A stretch of DNA of 64,000 nt from Micromonospora thermarum (GCF_012034245.1 NZ_JAATEO010000024.1:1-64000); one strand, 5' to 3'; counted from the first letter of the stretch, positions 8,828-20,646 are shown. Made by a program: numbers and translations. Notes: generated by a model from the letters alone, not told the origin.

Positions 8828-8960
8828 CATCCTCCACCGCCCTGAAGGGCGGGGATCCCATCGGTCACCCGTGGGGGTTCCTGCTTCACCGGGTCGTGCC
8901 TTCACCGCTTATGCGGGTCGGGTCTTACCGTCCCTCCACAGGCGTTTTACCTCTCCGCCA
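8824..8960 (-). ncRNA. Putative TnpB guide RNA (reRNA/omega-RNA) region of element 1
   Basis: About 120 bases separate the tnpB stop from the element end, with a strong GC hairpin at 8838-8853 just before the terminal TCAA (minus strand). In studied TnpB systems this segment, overlapping the gene's 3' end, is the scaffold RNA, and the guide is the flanking host sequence just past the end. By that rule the guide here would start in the antisense of the GT4 3' end. Position-based inference only. Confidence 0.4.
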
Positions 8961-10065
8961 GCCCGGCGGCGAGGATGTTCCTGGCGGCGTTCACATCTCG
9001 GTCGTGTACGGCATCGCAGCCGGGGCACGTCCAGGCGCGGACACTGAGGGTGAGGGTGGTGTTGATCCGTCCGCATGCCGAGCAGGTCTTGGACGAGGGC
9101 AGCCACCGGTCGACGGCGATCACCGTCCGCCCGTACCAGGCGGCTTTGTACTCCAGCATGCTTCGCAACTCGGCCCATGCCGCGTCGTAGATGGCGCGGG
9201 CCAAGCTGTGGTTGCGGACCATGTTGCGCACGCTGAGGTCTTCGATCACGACCGTTTGGTTCTTGCGGACGAGTCGAGTGCTCAGCTTGTGCAGGTGGTC
9301 CCGTCGCCGGTCGACGATGCGGGCGTGAATGCGGGCGACCTTGAGGCGGGCTTTGGTCCGGTTCGCGGAGCCATTCTGCTTGCGGGCCAGCGCCCGCTGC
9401 GCCTTGGCCAGCTTGCCCCGGTCGATGCGTTCGTGCCGCGGGTTGGCGATTTTCTCACCGGTGGAGAGGGTGACCAGGCTGGTGACGCCCGCATCCACCC
9501 CGACCGCGAACTCCGTGGCGGGCAGCCGTTCGATGGTGGTCTCGACCAGGATCGACACAAACCAGCGGCCGGCGGAGTCCCGCGACACGGTGACGGTGGA
9601 CGGCTGCGCCGCCTCGGGCAGGGGCCGAGACCACACGATCGACAGCGGGGTGTCCATCTTGGCCAGCGTGAGCTGCCCGTCACGCCAGCGGAATGCCGAC
9701 CGCGTGTACTCCGCCGACACCCGGGATTTGCGCTTGGACTTGAACCGCGGGTAGCGCGCCCGCTTGTCCCAGAACGCCGCAAACCCCGCCTGCAGGTGCC
9801 GCAGCGCCTGCTGCAACGGAACCGAGCTGACCTCGTTGAGAAAGGCCAGGCCTTCGGTGCGTTTCCATTCGGTCAGCCACGCCGACGTCTGCACATACGT
9901 GATGCGCTGCCGGTCCACCGCCCATGCCCGGGTACGCGCCTCCAACGCCCGGTTGTACACCAGGCGCACACAGCCGAACGTCCGGCTCAGCTGTTCGGCC
10001 TGTTCCGGCGAGGGATAAAAGCGGTACTTGTACGCCCGCTTCACCACCTCACCCACACCGCACAT
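8947..10065 (-). CDS. tnpB: TnpB-family RNA-guided nuclease of an IS200/IS605 element
   Basis: A 372-residue TnpB with apparently complete catalytic features. The RuvC triad is Asp191 (VGVDAGVTSL), Glu275 (VVIEDLS) and Asp357 (HDRDVNAARN), with a zinc ribbon of Cys328, Cys331, Cys347 and Cys350 before the last Asp. The N-terminal WED-like start KRAYKYRFYPSPEQAEQL is typical. Translation may start at the first ATG (MCGVG) or at an in-frame GTG six codons later, which matches most family members. It faces against the surrounding operon. TnpB proteins cut DNA at guide-matched sites next to a short motif and help keep the element in place. Confidence 0.9.
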   Translation of the reverse strand: MCGVGEVVKRAYKYRFYPSPEQAEQLSRTFGCVRLVYNRALEARTRAWAVDRQRITYVQTSAWLTEWKRTEGLAFLNEVSSVPLQQALRHLQAGFAAFWDKRARYPRFKSKRKSRVSAEYTRSAFRWRDGQLTLAKMDTPLSIVWSRPLPEAAQPSTVTVSRDSAGRWFVSILVETTIERLPATEFAVGVDAGVTSLVTLSTGEKIANPRHERIDRGKLAKAQRALARKQNGSANRTKARLKVARIHARIVDRRRDHLHKLSTRLVRKNQTVVIEDLSVRNMVRNHSLARAIYDAAWAELRSMLEYKAAWYGRTVIAVDRWLPSSKTCSACGRINTTLTLSVRAWTCPGCDAVHDRDVNAARNILAAGLAER

Positions 10066-10157
10066 TCTAACAATCGTCCATACAAAACGATCATTGAAGG
10101 GAGGGAGCGGCGTTTCCTCACCCGCCTCAAGGCGAGGGTATTCACGCCGCGACCCCG

Positions 10158-11012
10158 ATGACCACCGATGCGCTGCGGAACCCCGGACCCGTGGTGGACC
10201 TGCCCGCGGACTTCGCGGACTGGCTCACCCTGCGCGAGCCGGCCGACGCCGCGGCCCGCGCGACGGACCTCGTCGACCGGGTCCGGGCCCGGCTCACCGG
10301 CAACCCGCTGGTCGTGCACGACCTCGGCTGTGGCACCGGGTCGATGGGCCGCTGGCTCGCCCCGCTGCTGCCCGGTCCGCAGCACTGGATCCTGCACGAC
10401 GGGGACGCCGGCCTGCTGGCCCGCGCCGCCGCCGACCTGCCCCCGGCGGCCGCCGACGGCGCCCCGGTGACGGTCGAGACCCGCCGCGGTGACCTGACCC
10501 GGCTCACCGCCGCCGACCTGGCCGGCGCCTCCCTGGTCACCGCGTCCGCGCTGCTGGACATGCTGACCGCCGAGGAGGTCGAGCGGGTCGTCGCCGCCTG
10601 CGCGGGCCGGCCCGTCCTGTTCGCCCTGTCCGTCGTCGGCCGCGTCCGGTTCGATCCGGTCGACGCCCTCGACGCCGAGATCGCGGGGGCGTTCAACGAC
10701 CACCAGCGCCGTACCGTCGGCGGTCGTAGCCTCCTCGGGCCGGACGCCGTCGACGTGGCGGCCGCCGCCTTCGTCCGGCACGGTGCGGACGTCGTGCTGC
10801 GGCCGAGCCCGTGGCGGCTCGGCCCGAAGGAACCGGACCTGTTCGAGGAGTGGTTCGCCGGCTGGCTCGACGCGGCCTGCGAGCAGCGGCCGGAGCTGGT
10901 CGGCCCGGCCGGGGCGTACGCGCGGAGCCGCCGCGCCGATGTCGCGGCCGGCCGCCTCTCGGTGCTGATCGACCACCGTGACCTGCTCGCCCTGCCTACG
11001 GTGAACCCGTGA
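10158..11012 (+). CDS. Class I SAM-dependent methyltransferase
   Basis: A 284-residue protein with a SAM-binding motif VVHDLGCGTGSMGRW near residue 54 and a following HDGDAGLL acidic strand. The C-terminal half contains a conserved FNDHQRR segment and a basic tail. It begins ten bases beyond the left end of element 1. No ribosome-binding site sits in front of the ATG; the AGAGGAG that probably served it now lies 1.3 kb away at the end of the GT4 gene, on the other side of the insertion. Translation may therefore be reduced. Its stop overlaps an alternative GTG start of the UPF0104 gene. Confidence 0.82.
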   Translation: MTTDALRNPGPVVDLPADFADWLTLREPADAAARATDLVDRVRARLTGNPLVVHDLGCGTGSMGRWLAPLLPGPQHWILHDGDAGLLARAAADLPPAAADGAPVTVETRRGDLTRLTAADLAGASLVTASALLDMLTAEEVERVVAACAGRPVLFALSVVGRVRFDPVDALDAEIAGAFNDHQRRTVGGRSLLGPDAVDVAAAAFVRHGADVVLRPSPWRLGPKEPDLFEEWFAGWLDAACEQRPELVGPAGAYARSRRADVAAGRLSVLIDHRDLLALPTVNP

Positions 11013-11062
11013 CCGTCGCCGTACGTGCCTACCCACGGGGAAAGATCGTGAGGGAGGTCCGG

Positions 11063-13672
11063 ATGGACACGGCGGCGACCACCGCACCCGCAGCGGGCCG
11101 GCGGGCGTGGGCATGGGCCCGGACGCTCGGCGGTCTCGGCATGCTGGCCGGGCTCCTCTGCTGGGTCGGCGCCGGCCCGTTCCTCGACGGGCTGCGCCTG
11201 ATCGACGCTCCCGCGCTGGCGGCGGCGCTGGCCATCGGCGTGCTCACCACGGTCTGCTGCGCGTGGCGGTGGAGCCTGGTCGCCGGCGGCCTCGGCGTGC
11301 GGCTGCCGCTGCGTACGGCCGTGGCGCACTGCTACCGGGCGGTGTTCCTCAACGCGACGCTCCCCGGCGGGATCCTCGGCGACGTGCACCGTGCGGTCCG
11401 CCACGGGCGGGATTCCGGCGACGTCGGGCGGGGTATCCGTGCCGTCGTGTGGGAGCGAACCGCCGGACAGGTCGTGCTCGCCGCGGTGGCGATGGTGGTG
11501 CTCGCCGCGTTCCCGTCCCCGGTCCGGCCGTACCTGCCGGCGGTGGCGGCGGCCCTGGCCGCGATCGGACTCGGCGTGTTCCTGCTGGCCCGGGCGCTGC
11601 CGGTGGCCGGCCCGTCCCGCTTCGCGCGGGCGGTCGGCGCCGCCGTCGCCGACGTCCGCGCCGGCCTGCTGGCCCGCCGCACCTGGTGCGGGGTGCTGCT
11701 CGCCTCCGCGCTGGCGGTCGCCGGGCACCTGGCGACGTTCGTGCTCGCCGCCCGCACCGCCGGCTCGACCGCGCCGCTGTCCCTGCTGGTGCCGTTGACG
11801 CTGCTGGCGCTGCTCGCCATGGGCGTGCCGGCCAACGTCGCCGGCTTCGGGCCCCGCGAGGGCGTGGCCGCGTGGGCGTTCGGCGCCGCCGGCCTCTCCG
11901 CGGCCGAGGGCGTCTCGACCGCGATGGTGTACGGAGCCCTGGTGCTCGTCGCGAGCCTTCCCGGTGCCGCCGTCCTGGTGGCCCGTCGTGTCCGCGTGCC
12001 GGCCGTGCACCGTCGGATCGAGATGTGGTGGGCGCTGGCTCGGCCGTTGGGTGCCGGGTCGGCCCGTGTTGTTGTTCGACGTGGCGGCGTGGCGCTTCAC
12101 GTACGGCCTGGAAGTAGGAGCGGTCTTTGGCTGCGGCGGTCTGTCGTGATCGACCCCGGGTTGGGGGATCGGGGGTGCGCAGGTCGATGCGGAGTGTCGG
12201 TGCGGTTGGGCATGATGTGCGGCGTGGGTAGGGGCAGGAAACGGCCGAAGGGCGCGCCGACGTTCGTGGCGACGTTTCGGATCGCGTTTTCTCCATCGCA
12301 GCGTCGTAGGGTCGGGGCGAGGTTCAACGCGGGTACCGCGCTGTATAACGCGGCGTTGCGGGAGGCCCTGGATCGGGTGGGGCGGATGCGCAGCGATTCC
12401 CGCTGGGAGAAGGCCCGCAGTCTGCCCAAGGGTGATCCGGAGCGTGGGCGGCTGTTCGCTGAGGCGCGGGCGGCTGCCGGGTTCGACAGGTCGGCGTTGG
12501 CATCGTTCGGGTCGCGGCTGCGGGTGGGGTGGCTGCGTGAGGGTGTGGCCGCGCAGGAGGCGCAGGCCCTCGCCGAGCGGGCGTTTGCCGCAGTCGAGTT
12601 GTGGGCGTACGGGTCGCGCGGGCGTCCGCGGTTCAAGTCGATGCGCCGCGGTATCCGGTCGATGTCATCGAAGGACCGCAACGGCGCGATCCGGATCGCC
12701 GCGACGGGTCGTCAGCTGCAGTGGGGGCGTGGCTTTGTCGCCCCGCTGGTTATCGACCCGGCCAACCCCGTCCACTCGCATGCTCTGGACGCGGTCGACG
12801 CCGAGCGGGTGTTGTCGGTGCGGGTCGTCCGCCGGGTGATCAAAGGCCGACAGTATTACGAAGCGCAACTGGTTTGTGACGGCCAGCCGGCCCAGCGCGA
12901 CCAGGTGGCCGATGGCATGGTCGGGGTGGATCTTGGTCCGTCCACCGTGGCTGTCGTGTCAGACACGCGCGTCTTTCTGGAGCAGTTGTGCGCCGGGCTG
13001 GATGCCAATCACGCGGAGGTTCGGCGTGTGCAGCGCAAGCTGGACCGGCAGCACCGGCGCGGATCACCGGGCTGTTTCGACGGTGCAGGCCGGCATCGGG
13101 TGGGGCACTGCGCCTGGGTGCGGTCCGGTCAGGCAGGGGCGACAGCGGCCCGGCTGGCGGAGACGCACCGCCGGCAGGCCGAGCACCTTAGGTCACTGCA
13201 GAGCAATCTGGTCAACCGGGTGCTCGGGCAGGGCTCGACGGTGCATGTCGAGCGACTGTCCAAGATCGCATGGCAGAAGAGGTTCGGCCGCCAGGTGGGG
13301 TTCCGCGCGCCGGGAATGTTCGAAACCCTGCTGCGCCGCGAAGCCGCGAACGCTGGCGGCGCAGTCGTGTTGATCAACCCGTACCGCGCTCGTCTGTCGC
13401 AGGCGTGTGTTTGCGGGGCGATGGTGAAGAAACCGTTGCGCCAGCGTGTCCATACCTGCGTGTGTGGGGTGGCCGAGCAGCGGGATGTGTGGTCTGCATT
13501 CCTGGCCCGACATTCGTCGGGTCAGGCCCCTGATCTGGTCGCAGCTTCCCAGGAGTTGCGGCGCCGCCACGACGTCGGTGGGGCACCGGGATCGGGTGGG
13601 AGAAACCTGCGAGTGCCAGCCGCTCGTCGGCTGGTCCCGGCGGCGGCCGGCAGAGCGGGTGGTGCCGTATGA
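11063..13672 (+). CDS. UPF0104 / LPG-synthase transmembrane-domain protein read through into TnpB
   Basis: From ATG 11063 (strong GGGAGG site; an in-frame GTG at 11009 overlaps the methyltransferase stop) to about 12040 this encodes a flippase-like UPF0104 membrane protein of about 325 residues: about eight helices, the LNATLPGGILGDVHRA motif and PANVAGFGPREGVAAW near the C-terminus, both typical of the family. Native relatives end soon after the last helix. Here no stop codon follows: the frame continues through the element's left end into a complete TnpB, giving an 869-residue ORF. The fused product may or may not be stable; internal initiation of TnpB at 12215 is likely. Possible role: lipid-linked substrate flipping. 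Confidence 0.75.
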   Translation: MDTAATTAPAAGRRAWAWARTLGGLGMLAGLLCWVGAGPFLDGLRLIDAPALAAALAIGVLTTVCCAWRWSLVAGGLGVRLPLRTAVAHCYRAVFLNATLPGGILGDVHRAVRHGRDSGDVGRGIRAVVWERTAGQVVLAAVAMVVLAAFPSPVRPYLPAVAAALAAIGLGVFLLARALPVAGPSRFARAVGAAVADVRAGLLARRTWCGVLLASALAVAGHLATFVLAARTAGSTAPLSLLVPLTLLALLAMGVPANVAGFGPREGVAAWAFGAAGLSAAEGVSTAMVYGALVLVASLPGAAVLVARRVRVPAVHRRIEMWWALARPLGAGSARVVVRRGGVALHVRPGSRSGLWLRRSVVIDPGLGDRGCAGRCGVSVRLGMMCGVGRGRKRPKGAPTFVATFRIAFSPSQRRRVGARFNAGTALYNAALREALDRVGRMRSDSRWEKARSLPKGDPERGRLFAEARAAAGFDRSALASFGSRLRVGWLREGVAAQEAQALAERAFAAVELWAYGSRGRPRFKSMRRGIRSMSSKDRNGAIRIAATGRQLQWGRGFVAPLVIDPANPVHSHALDAVDAERVLSVRVVRRVIKGRQYYEAQLVCDGQPAQRDQVADGMVGVDLGPSTVAVVSDTRVFLEQLCAGLDANHAEVRRVQRKLDRQHRRGSPGCFDGAGRHRVGHCAWVRSGQAGATAARLAETHRRQAEHLRSLQSNLVNRVLGQGSTVHVERLSKIAWQKRFGRQVGFRAPGMFETLLRREAANAGGAVVLINPYRARLSQACVCGAMVKKPLRQRVHTCVCGVAEQRDVWSAFLARHSSGQAPDLVAASQELRRRHDVGGAPGSGGRNLRVPAARRLVPAAAGRAGGAV
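12215..13672 (+). CDS. tnpB: TnpB-like RNA-guided nuclease (divergent, element 2)
   Basis: A 485-residue TnpB relative, longer than the usual 350-400. The RuvC triad is Asp239 (VGVDLGPSTVAVVS), Glu346 (VHVERLSK) and Asp424 (QRDVWSAFLA). The zinc knuckle is unusual, with two C-x-C pairs (Cys398/400 and Cys415/417) instead of C-x2-C. A long Arg/His-rich insert sits between the first two acidic residues. It starts MCGVG like element 1's TnpB. It lies in the same frame as the upstream UPF0104 gene with no intervening stop. Its own stop codon overlaps an ATG (ATGA at 13669) that opens a frame running into ribA. Confidence 0.85.
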   Translation: MCGVGRGRKRPKGAPTFVATFRIAFSPSQRRRVGARFNAGTALYNAALREALDRVGRMRSDSRWEKARSLPKGDPERGRLFAEARAAAGFDRSALASFGSRLRVGWLREGVAAQEAQALAERAFAAVELWAYGSRGRPRFKSMRRGIRSMSSKDRNGAIRIAATGRQLQWGRGFVAPLVIDPANPVHSHALDAVDAERVLSVRVVRRVIKGRQYYEAQLVCDGQPAQRDQVADGMVGVDLGPSTVAVVSDTRVFLEQLCAGLDANHAEVRRVQRKLDRQHRRGSPGCFDGAGRHRVGHCAWVRSGQAGATAARLAETHRRQAEHLRSLQSNLVNRVLGQGSTVHVERLSKIAWQKRFGRQVGFRAPGMFETLLRREAANAGGAVVLINPYRARLSQACVCGAMVKKPLRQRVHTCVCGVAEQRDVWSAFLARHSSGQAPDLVAASQELRRRHDVGGAPGSGGRNLRVPAARRLVPAAAGRAGGAV

Positions 13673-13760
13673 GCAGCAACCGGCGTGATACCGGACATCG
13701 TTCGGGGAGCGCACGGGGAGGCTCAGAAAACTCGGCCCATCAGGGCCGAAAGGACGTCAA
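13537..13760 (+). ncRNA. Putative TnpB guide RNA region of element 2 (copy 1 of a duplicated right end)
   Basis: This segment spans the tnpB 3' end and the right end. It is conserved in a second copy at 14501-14715 (same blocks GGTCGCAGCTT, GGAGTTGCGGCGCC, CGGGATCGGGTGGGAGAAAC, ATGAGCAGCAACCGGCGTGA, GGGGAGGCTCAGA and the terminal hairpin). Conservation through a region that is partly non-coding, ending in the hairpin plus TCAA, is what a reRNA scaffold would show. The guide would begin GAGGAGTCTGATGCATCC, the start of ribA. RNA-level evidence is lacking. Confidence 0.45.
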
Positions 13761-13770
13761 GAGGAGTCTG

Positions 13771-14469
13771 ATGCATCCCGTACCGCCCACCACCACGATC
13801 CGCACTCAGGTCACCGTCCCGCTGCGGTTCCCCGACGGGTACTCCACGACGGCCCGGGTCTTCACCTTCAAGGGCCTGGCTGATGGGCGGGAACACCTTG
13901 CGTTCGGGCTCGGTGACCGGTCCGATCCGGTCGACGCGGTGGCGGCGCGCCGGTCCGTGCCGCTAGTCCGCCCGCACAGCGAGTGCCTCACGGGGGACGT
14001 GTTCGGAAGCCAGCGCTGCGACTGCGGCCCGCAACTGCGAGAGGCGGTCGACCGCATTGCCAGCGCTGGCGGCTACCTGCTCTACCTGCGCCAGGAGGGC
14101 CGTGGCATCGGCCTGTACGCCAAGCTGGAGGCGTACGCGTTGCAGGAGGCCGGGCTCGACACGTACGAGGCGAATCTCGCGCTCGGCCACGGCGAGGACG
14201 AGCGGGACTACACCGTCGCCGCGCAGATGCTCACCGCCCTCGGCGTGGACCGGGTCAGGCTGCTCAGCAACAATCCCGACAAGGCCGGGCAGTTGCGCCG
14301 GCTCGGGATCACCGTCACCGAGCGGGTGTCCACCGGGGTGTACCTGTCGCCGGCGAACGCCGGCTACCTGGCGGCGAAGGCAACTCGCGGCGACCATGCC
14401 CTCGACCTGGCCTCCGTCCATGACCGAGACGTGGTGAGTGCAAGCTCGGCCATTCAGGGCAAGGGTTAG
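13771..14469 (+). CDS. ribA: GTP cyclohydrolase II
   Basis: A 232-residue GCH II that opens the imidazole ring of GTP. Zinc ligands Cys72, Cys83 and Cys85 lie in ECLTGDVFGSQRCDCG, the catalytic Tyr105 in YLLYLRQEGRGIGLY, and the Arg/Asp/Asn motifs GEDERDYTVA and LLSNNPDK are intact, so standard chemistry to 2,5-diamino-6-ribosylamino-pyrimidinone phosphate is expected. The enzyme stands alone, without a RibB domain. ATG 13771 with GAGGAG seven bases upstream is the likely start; an upstream in-frame ATG at 13669, overlapping the tnpB stop, would add a 34-residue leader. The last residues after LDLASVHD look atypical and may derive from the next insertion. Confidence 0.9.
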   Translation: MHPVPPTTTIRTQVTVPLRFPDGYSTTARVFTFKGLADGREHLAFGLGDRSDPVDAVAARRSVPLVRPHSECLTGDVFGSQRCDCGPQLREAVDRIASAGGYLLYLRQEGRGIGLYAKLEAYALQEAGLDTYEANLALGHGEDERDYTVAAQMLTALGVDRVRLLSNNPDKAGQLRRLGITVTERVSTGVYLSPANAGYLAAKATRGDHALDLASVHDRDVVSASSAIQGKG

Positions 14470-14500
14470 CCGTGTTGTGCGACGGAGCGGCGTGGGGCTT

Positions 14501-14715
14501 GGTCGCAGCTTTGCAGGAGTTGCGGCGCCACGATAGGGGCACCGGGATCGGGTGGGAGAAACCTGCGAGCACCACCCGCCCGTCGGCCGCTCACGGCGCG
14601 GCCGGCAGAGCGGGTGGTCCCGGATGAGCAGCAACCGGCGTGATTTCGGACACCGTGCGGGGCGCCCACGGGGAGGCTCAGAGATCTCGGCCCTTCAGGG
14701 CCGGGAGAACGTCGA
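14501..14715 (+). repeat. Right-end remnant of a third TnpB element (copy 2)
   Basis: About 80 percent identical by eye to 13537-13760. It keeps a tnpB 3' fragment, the ATGA overlap at 14624, the hairpin CGGCCC-TTCA-GGGCCG (14688-14703) and a terminal TCGA at 14712-14715 in place of TCAA, with the same twelve-base spacing. No full tnpB or left end is present between the ribA stop and this copy, so it is a solo right end left by deletion or partial duplication. It abuts and enters the reading frame of the downstream reductase. Confidence 0.8.
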
Positions 14716-15400
14716 TGAGCGTCCCTACGTCCTGCTCAGCTGCGCGGCGTCGATCGACGGCTACATCGACGACGCCACCGGCCAACGGTTGGTGCTGTCC
14801 AACGACGCGGACCTGGACCGGATCGACGAGGTGCGGGCCGGGTGCGACGCGATCCTCGTCGGCGCGGGCACGGTCCGCCGGGACGACCCGCGCCTGCTGG
14901 TGCGCTCCGACGCGCGGCGCGCCGACCGGGTCGCCCGGGGGTTGCCGGCCTCGCCGGCGCGGGTGACGCTCACCGGCTGCGGCGACCTCGACCCGGAGGC
15001 CCGGTTCTTCACCGTCGGTGACACCGACCGGCTCGTCTACTGCGCGACGTCGGCCGTCGAGAAGACCCGCGAACGCCTCGGCGACCGGGCCACCGTGGTC
15101 GACGCCGGGGACCCGGTCGACCTGGCCTCGGCGCTGGGCGACCTGGCCGCCCGGGGCGTACGCCGGCTGATGGTGGAGGGCGGCGCGAGTGTGCACGCCC
15201 AGTTCCTCACCGCCGGGCTCGCCGACGAGCTGCACCTGGTGGTCGCGCCGTTCTTCGTGGGCGACAGCCGCGCCCCGCGCTTCGGCGGCGATGGCTGCTT
15301 CCCCTGGCACGCCGGCCGCCGCGCCCGCGTCGCCGAGGTCCGCCAGATCGGGGACGTGGCGCTGATGCGCTACGCGCTCTCCGACCGCTGCGCCGACTGA
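14624..15400 (+). CDS. RibD C-terminal / dihydrofolate-reductase-fold reductase
   Basis: A reductase-domain protein of about 225 residues (RPYVLLSCAASIDGYI... to the end) related to the C-terminal half of RibD, which reduces the ribosyl group of diaminopyrimidines with NADPH. Signature segments are CDAILVGAGTVRRDDPRLLVR and RLMVEGGASVHAQFL. No deaminase domain is present. The only in-frame start ahead of the domain, after the last upstream stop, is ATG 14624 (or GTG 14552), both inside the element remnant; no ATG, GTG or TTG lies between 14626 and the domain. The native start was apparently lost and replaced by an element-derived leader of about 30 residues (MSSNRRDFGHR...). Likely partner of RibA. 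Confidence 0.8.
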   Translation: MSSNRRDFGHRAGRPRGGSEISALQGRENVDERPYVLLSCAASIDGYIDDATGQRLVLSNDADLDRIDEVRAGCDAILVGAGTVRRDDPRLLVRSDARRADRVARGLPASPARVTLTGCGDLDPEARFFTVGDTDRLVYCATSAVEKTRERLGDRATVVDAGDPVDLASALGDLAARGVRRLMVEGGASVHAQFLTAGLADELHLVVAPFFVGDSRAPRFGGDGCFPWHAGRRARVAEVRQIGDVALMRYALSDRCAD

Positions 15401-15563
15401 GCGGCAGCCAGCCCGGCTCACCGTGCCGTGCGGCAGCCCGGCCGACCGTGCCGTGCGGCCGGGCACCGCCGCCGCGCGCCGGTAGTTGTCACACGGCATA
15501 CTTTCCCGGTCATGTTCGGGCCGGGGGGCGACGCCCATCGGCGGCTGCGCGAGGTGGTACGGG

Positions 15564-20051
<4,488 letters not shown>

Positions 20052-20088
20052 CGGGGGACGGATCGCGGTGTCGGCCGGCGCCGGACGG

Positions 20089-20646
20089 TCAGCCGCCGGT
20101 CGCGGCGCGGTCGAGGAACATCAGCCGGGCCCGCTTGTCCGGCAGGTCGACCAGCGGGCCGTCGACGAAGCCGCTGCGGCGCAGGCGGGCCACCGCCCGG
20201 TCGTTGCGCGCGTCCGGCTCGGCGACGATCCGGCGGTGCGCCGGCTCGGCGAACACGAACGCGACCAGCACTCCGACCAGGTGGCCGGTGAAGCCGGGCT
20301 CGGGGCGGGCCGGCGGGCCGATCAGCAGGTGCACGCCGTGGTCGCCGGGCTGGACGTCGTACACCTCGCCGACCGGGTCGGCTTCCGGCTCGTACGTCTG
20401 GAACAGCGCCGCCGGCTCCCCGTCCCGGTGTGCCAGCCAGGCGTGGTGGGTGGGGAGCGAGTCCACGTACCGGTAGATCTCCGCCACCCGGTCCCGGCCG
20501 GCGTCGCGCATCCCCCAGAAGCGGGCCCGCTCCTGGCTGACCCAGCCGTGGATGAGGTCCGCGTCGCGGTCCGGTTCCACCGGCCGCAGCTCGACCCGAC
20601 CGAACCCCGCGATGTCCTGTCCGTACACGGCGCGCTCGTCAGTCAT
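20089..20646 (-). CDS. GNAT acyltransferase of the IucB/DesC siderophore family
   Basis: A 185-residue Acetyltransf_8-type protein. Recognisable motifs are the N-terminal LIHGWVSQERARFWGM (trp/aromatic acceptor site), THHAWLAHRDGEPAALFQTYEP, and the CoA-binding stretch GFTGHLVGVLVAFVF followed by RIVAEPDARNDRAVA. Family members acylate N-hydroxylated diamines or lysine during hydroxamate siderophore synthesis. Its ATG overlaps the acylase stop by eight bases, making it the last gene of the iron operon. The core synthetase and monooxygenase genes are not in the window, so it may supply or modify an acyl group of a siderophore made elsewhere. Confidence 0.8.
   Translation of the reverse strand: MTDERAVYGQDIAGFGRVELRPVEPDRDADLIHGWVSQERARFWGMRDAGRDRVAEIYRYVDSLPTHHAWLAHRDGEPAALFQTYEPEADPVGEVYDVQPGDHGVHLLIGPPARPEPGFTGHLVGVLVAFVFAEPAHRRIVAEPDARNDRAVARLRRSGFVDGPLVDLPDKRARLMFLDRAATGG

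Larger units (their letters stand above)
8824..10148. mobile_element. IS200/IS605-type element carrying only tnpB (element 1)
   Basis: The element lies between the GT4 gene and a methyltransferase gene. Its right end (left side in this orientation) is TTGACATCC with a subterminal hairpin CCGCCC-TGAA-GGGCGG at 8838-8853. The other end has a small hairpin CGCCT-CA-AGGCG at 10123-10134 followed by a TATTCACGCC boundary. No terminal inverted repeats or target duplication were seen, as expected for this single-strand-transposing family. No tnpA Y1 transposase gene is present, so movement would need help in trans. The exact left-end boundary near 10148 is an estimate. Confidence 0.75.
12040..13760. 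mobile_element. IS200/IS605-type element carrying only tnpB (element 2)
   Basis: The left boundary is uncertain (about 12000-12100, just after the last UPF0104 helix). The right end is well defined by a hairpin CGGCCC-ATCA-GGGCCG at 13733-13748 followed twelve bases later by the terminal TCAA at 13757-13760, the same terminal tetranucleotide as element 1. Immediately outside lies the ribA ribosome-binding site GAGGAG. No tnpA is present. Its last 224 bp are duplicated downstream of ribA at 14501-14715. Confidence 0.72.
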
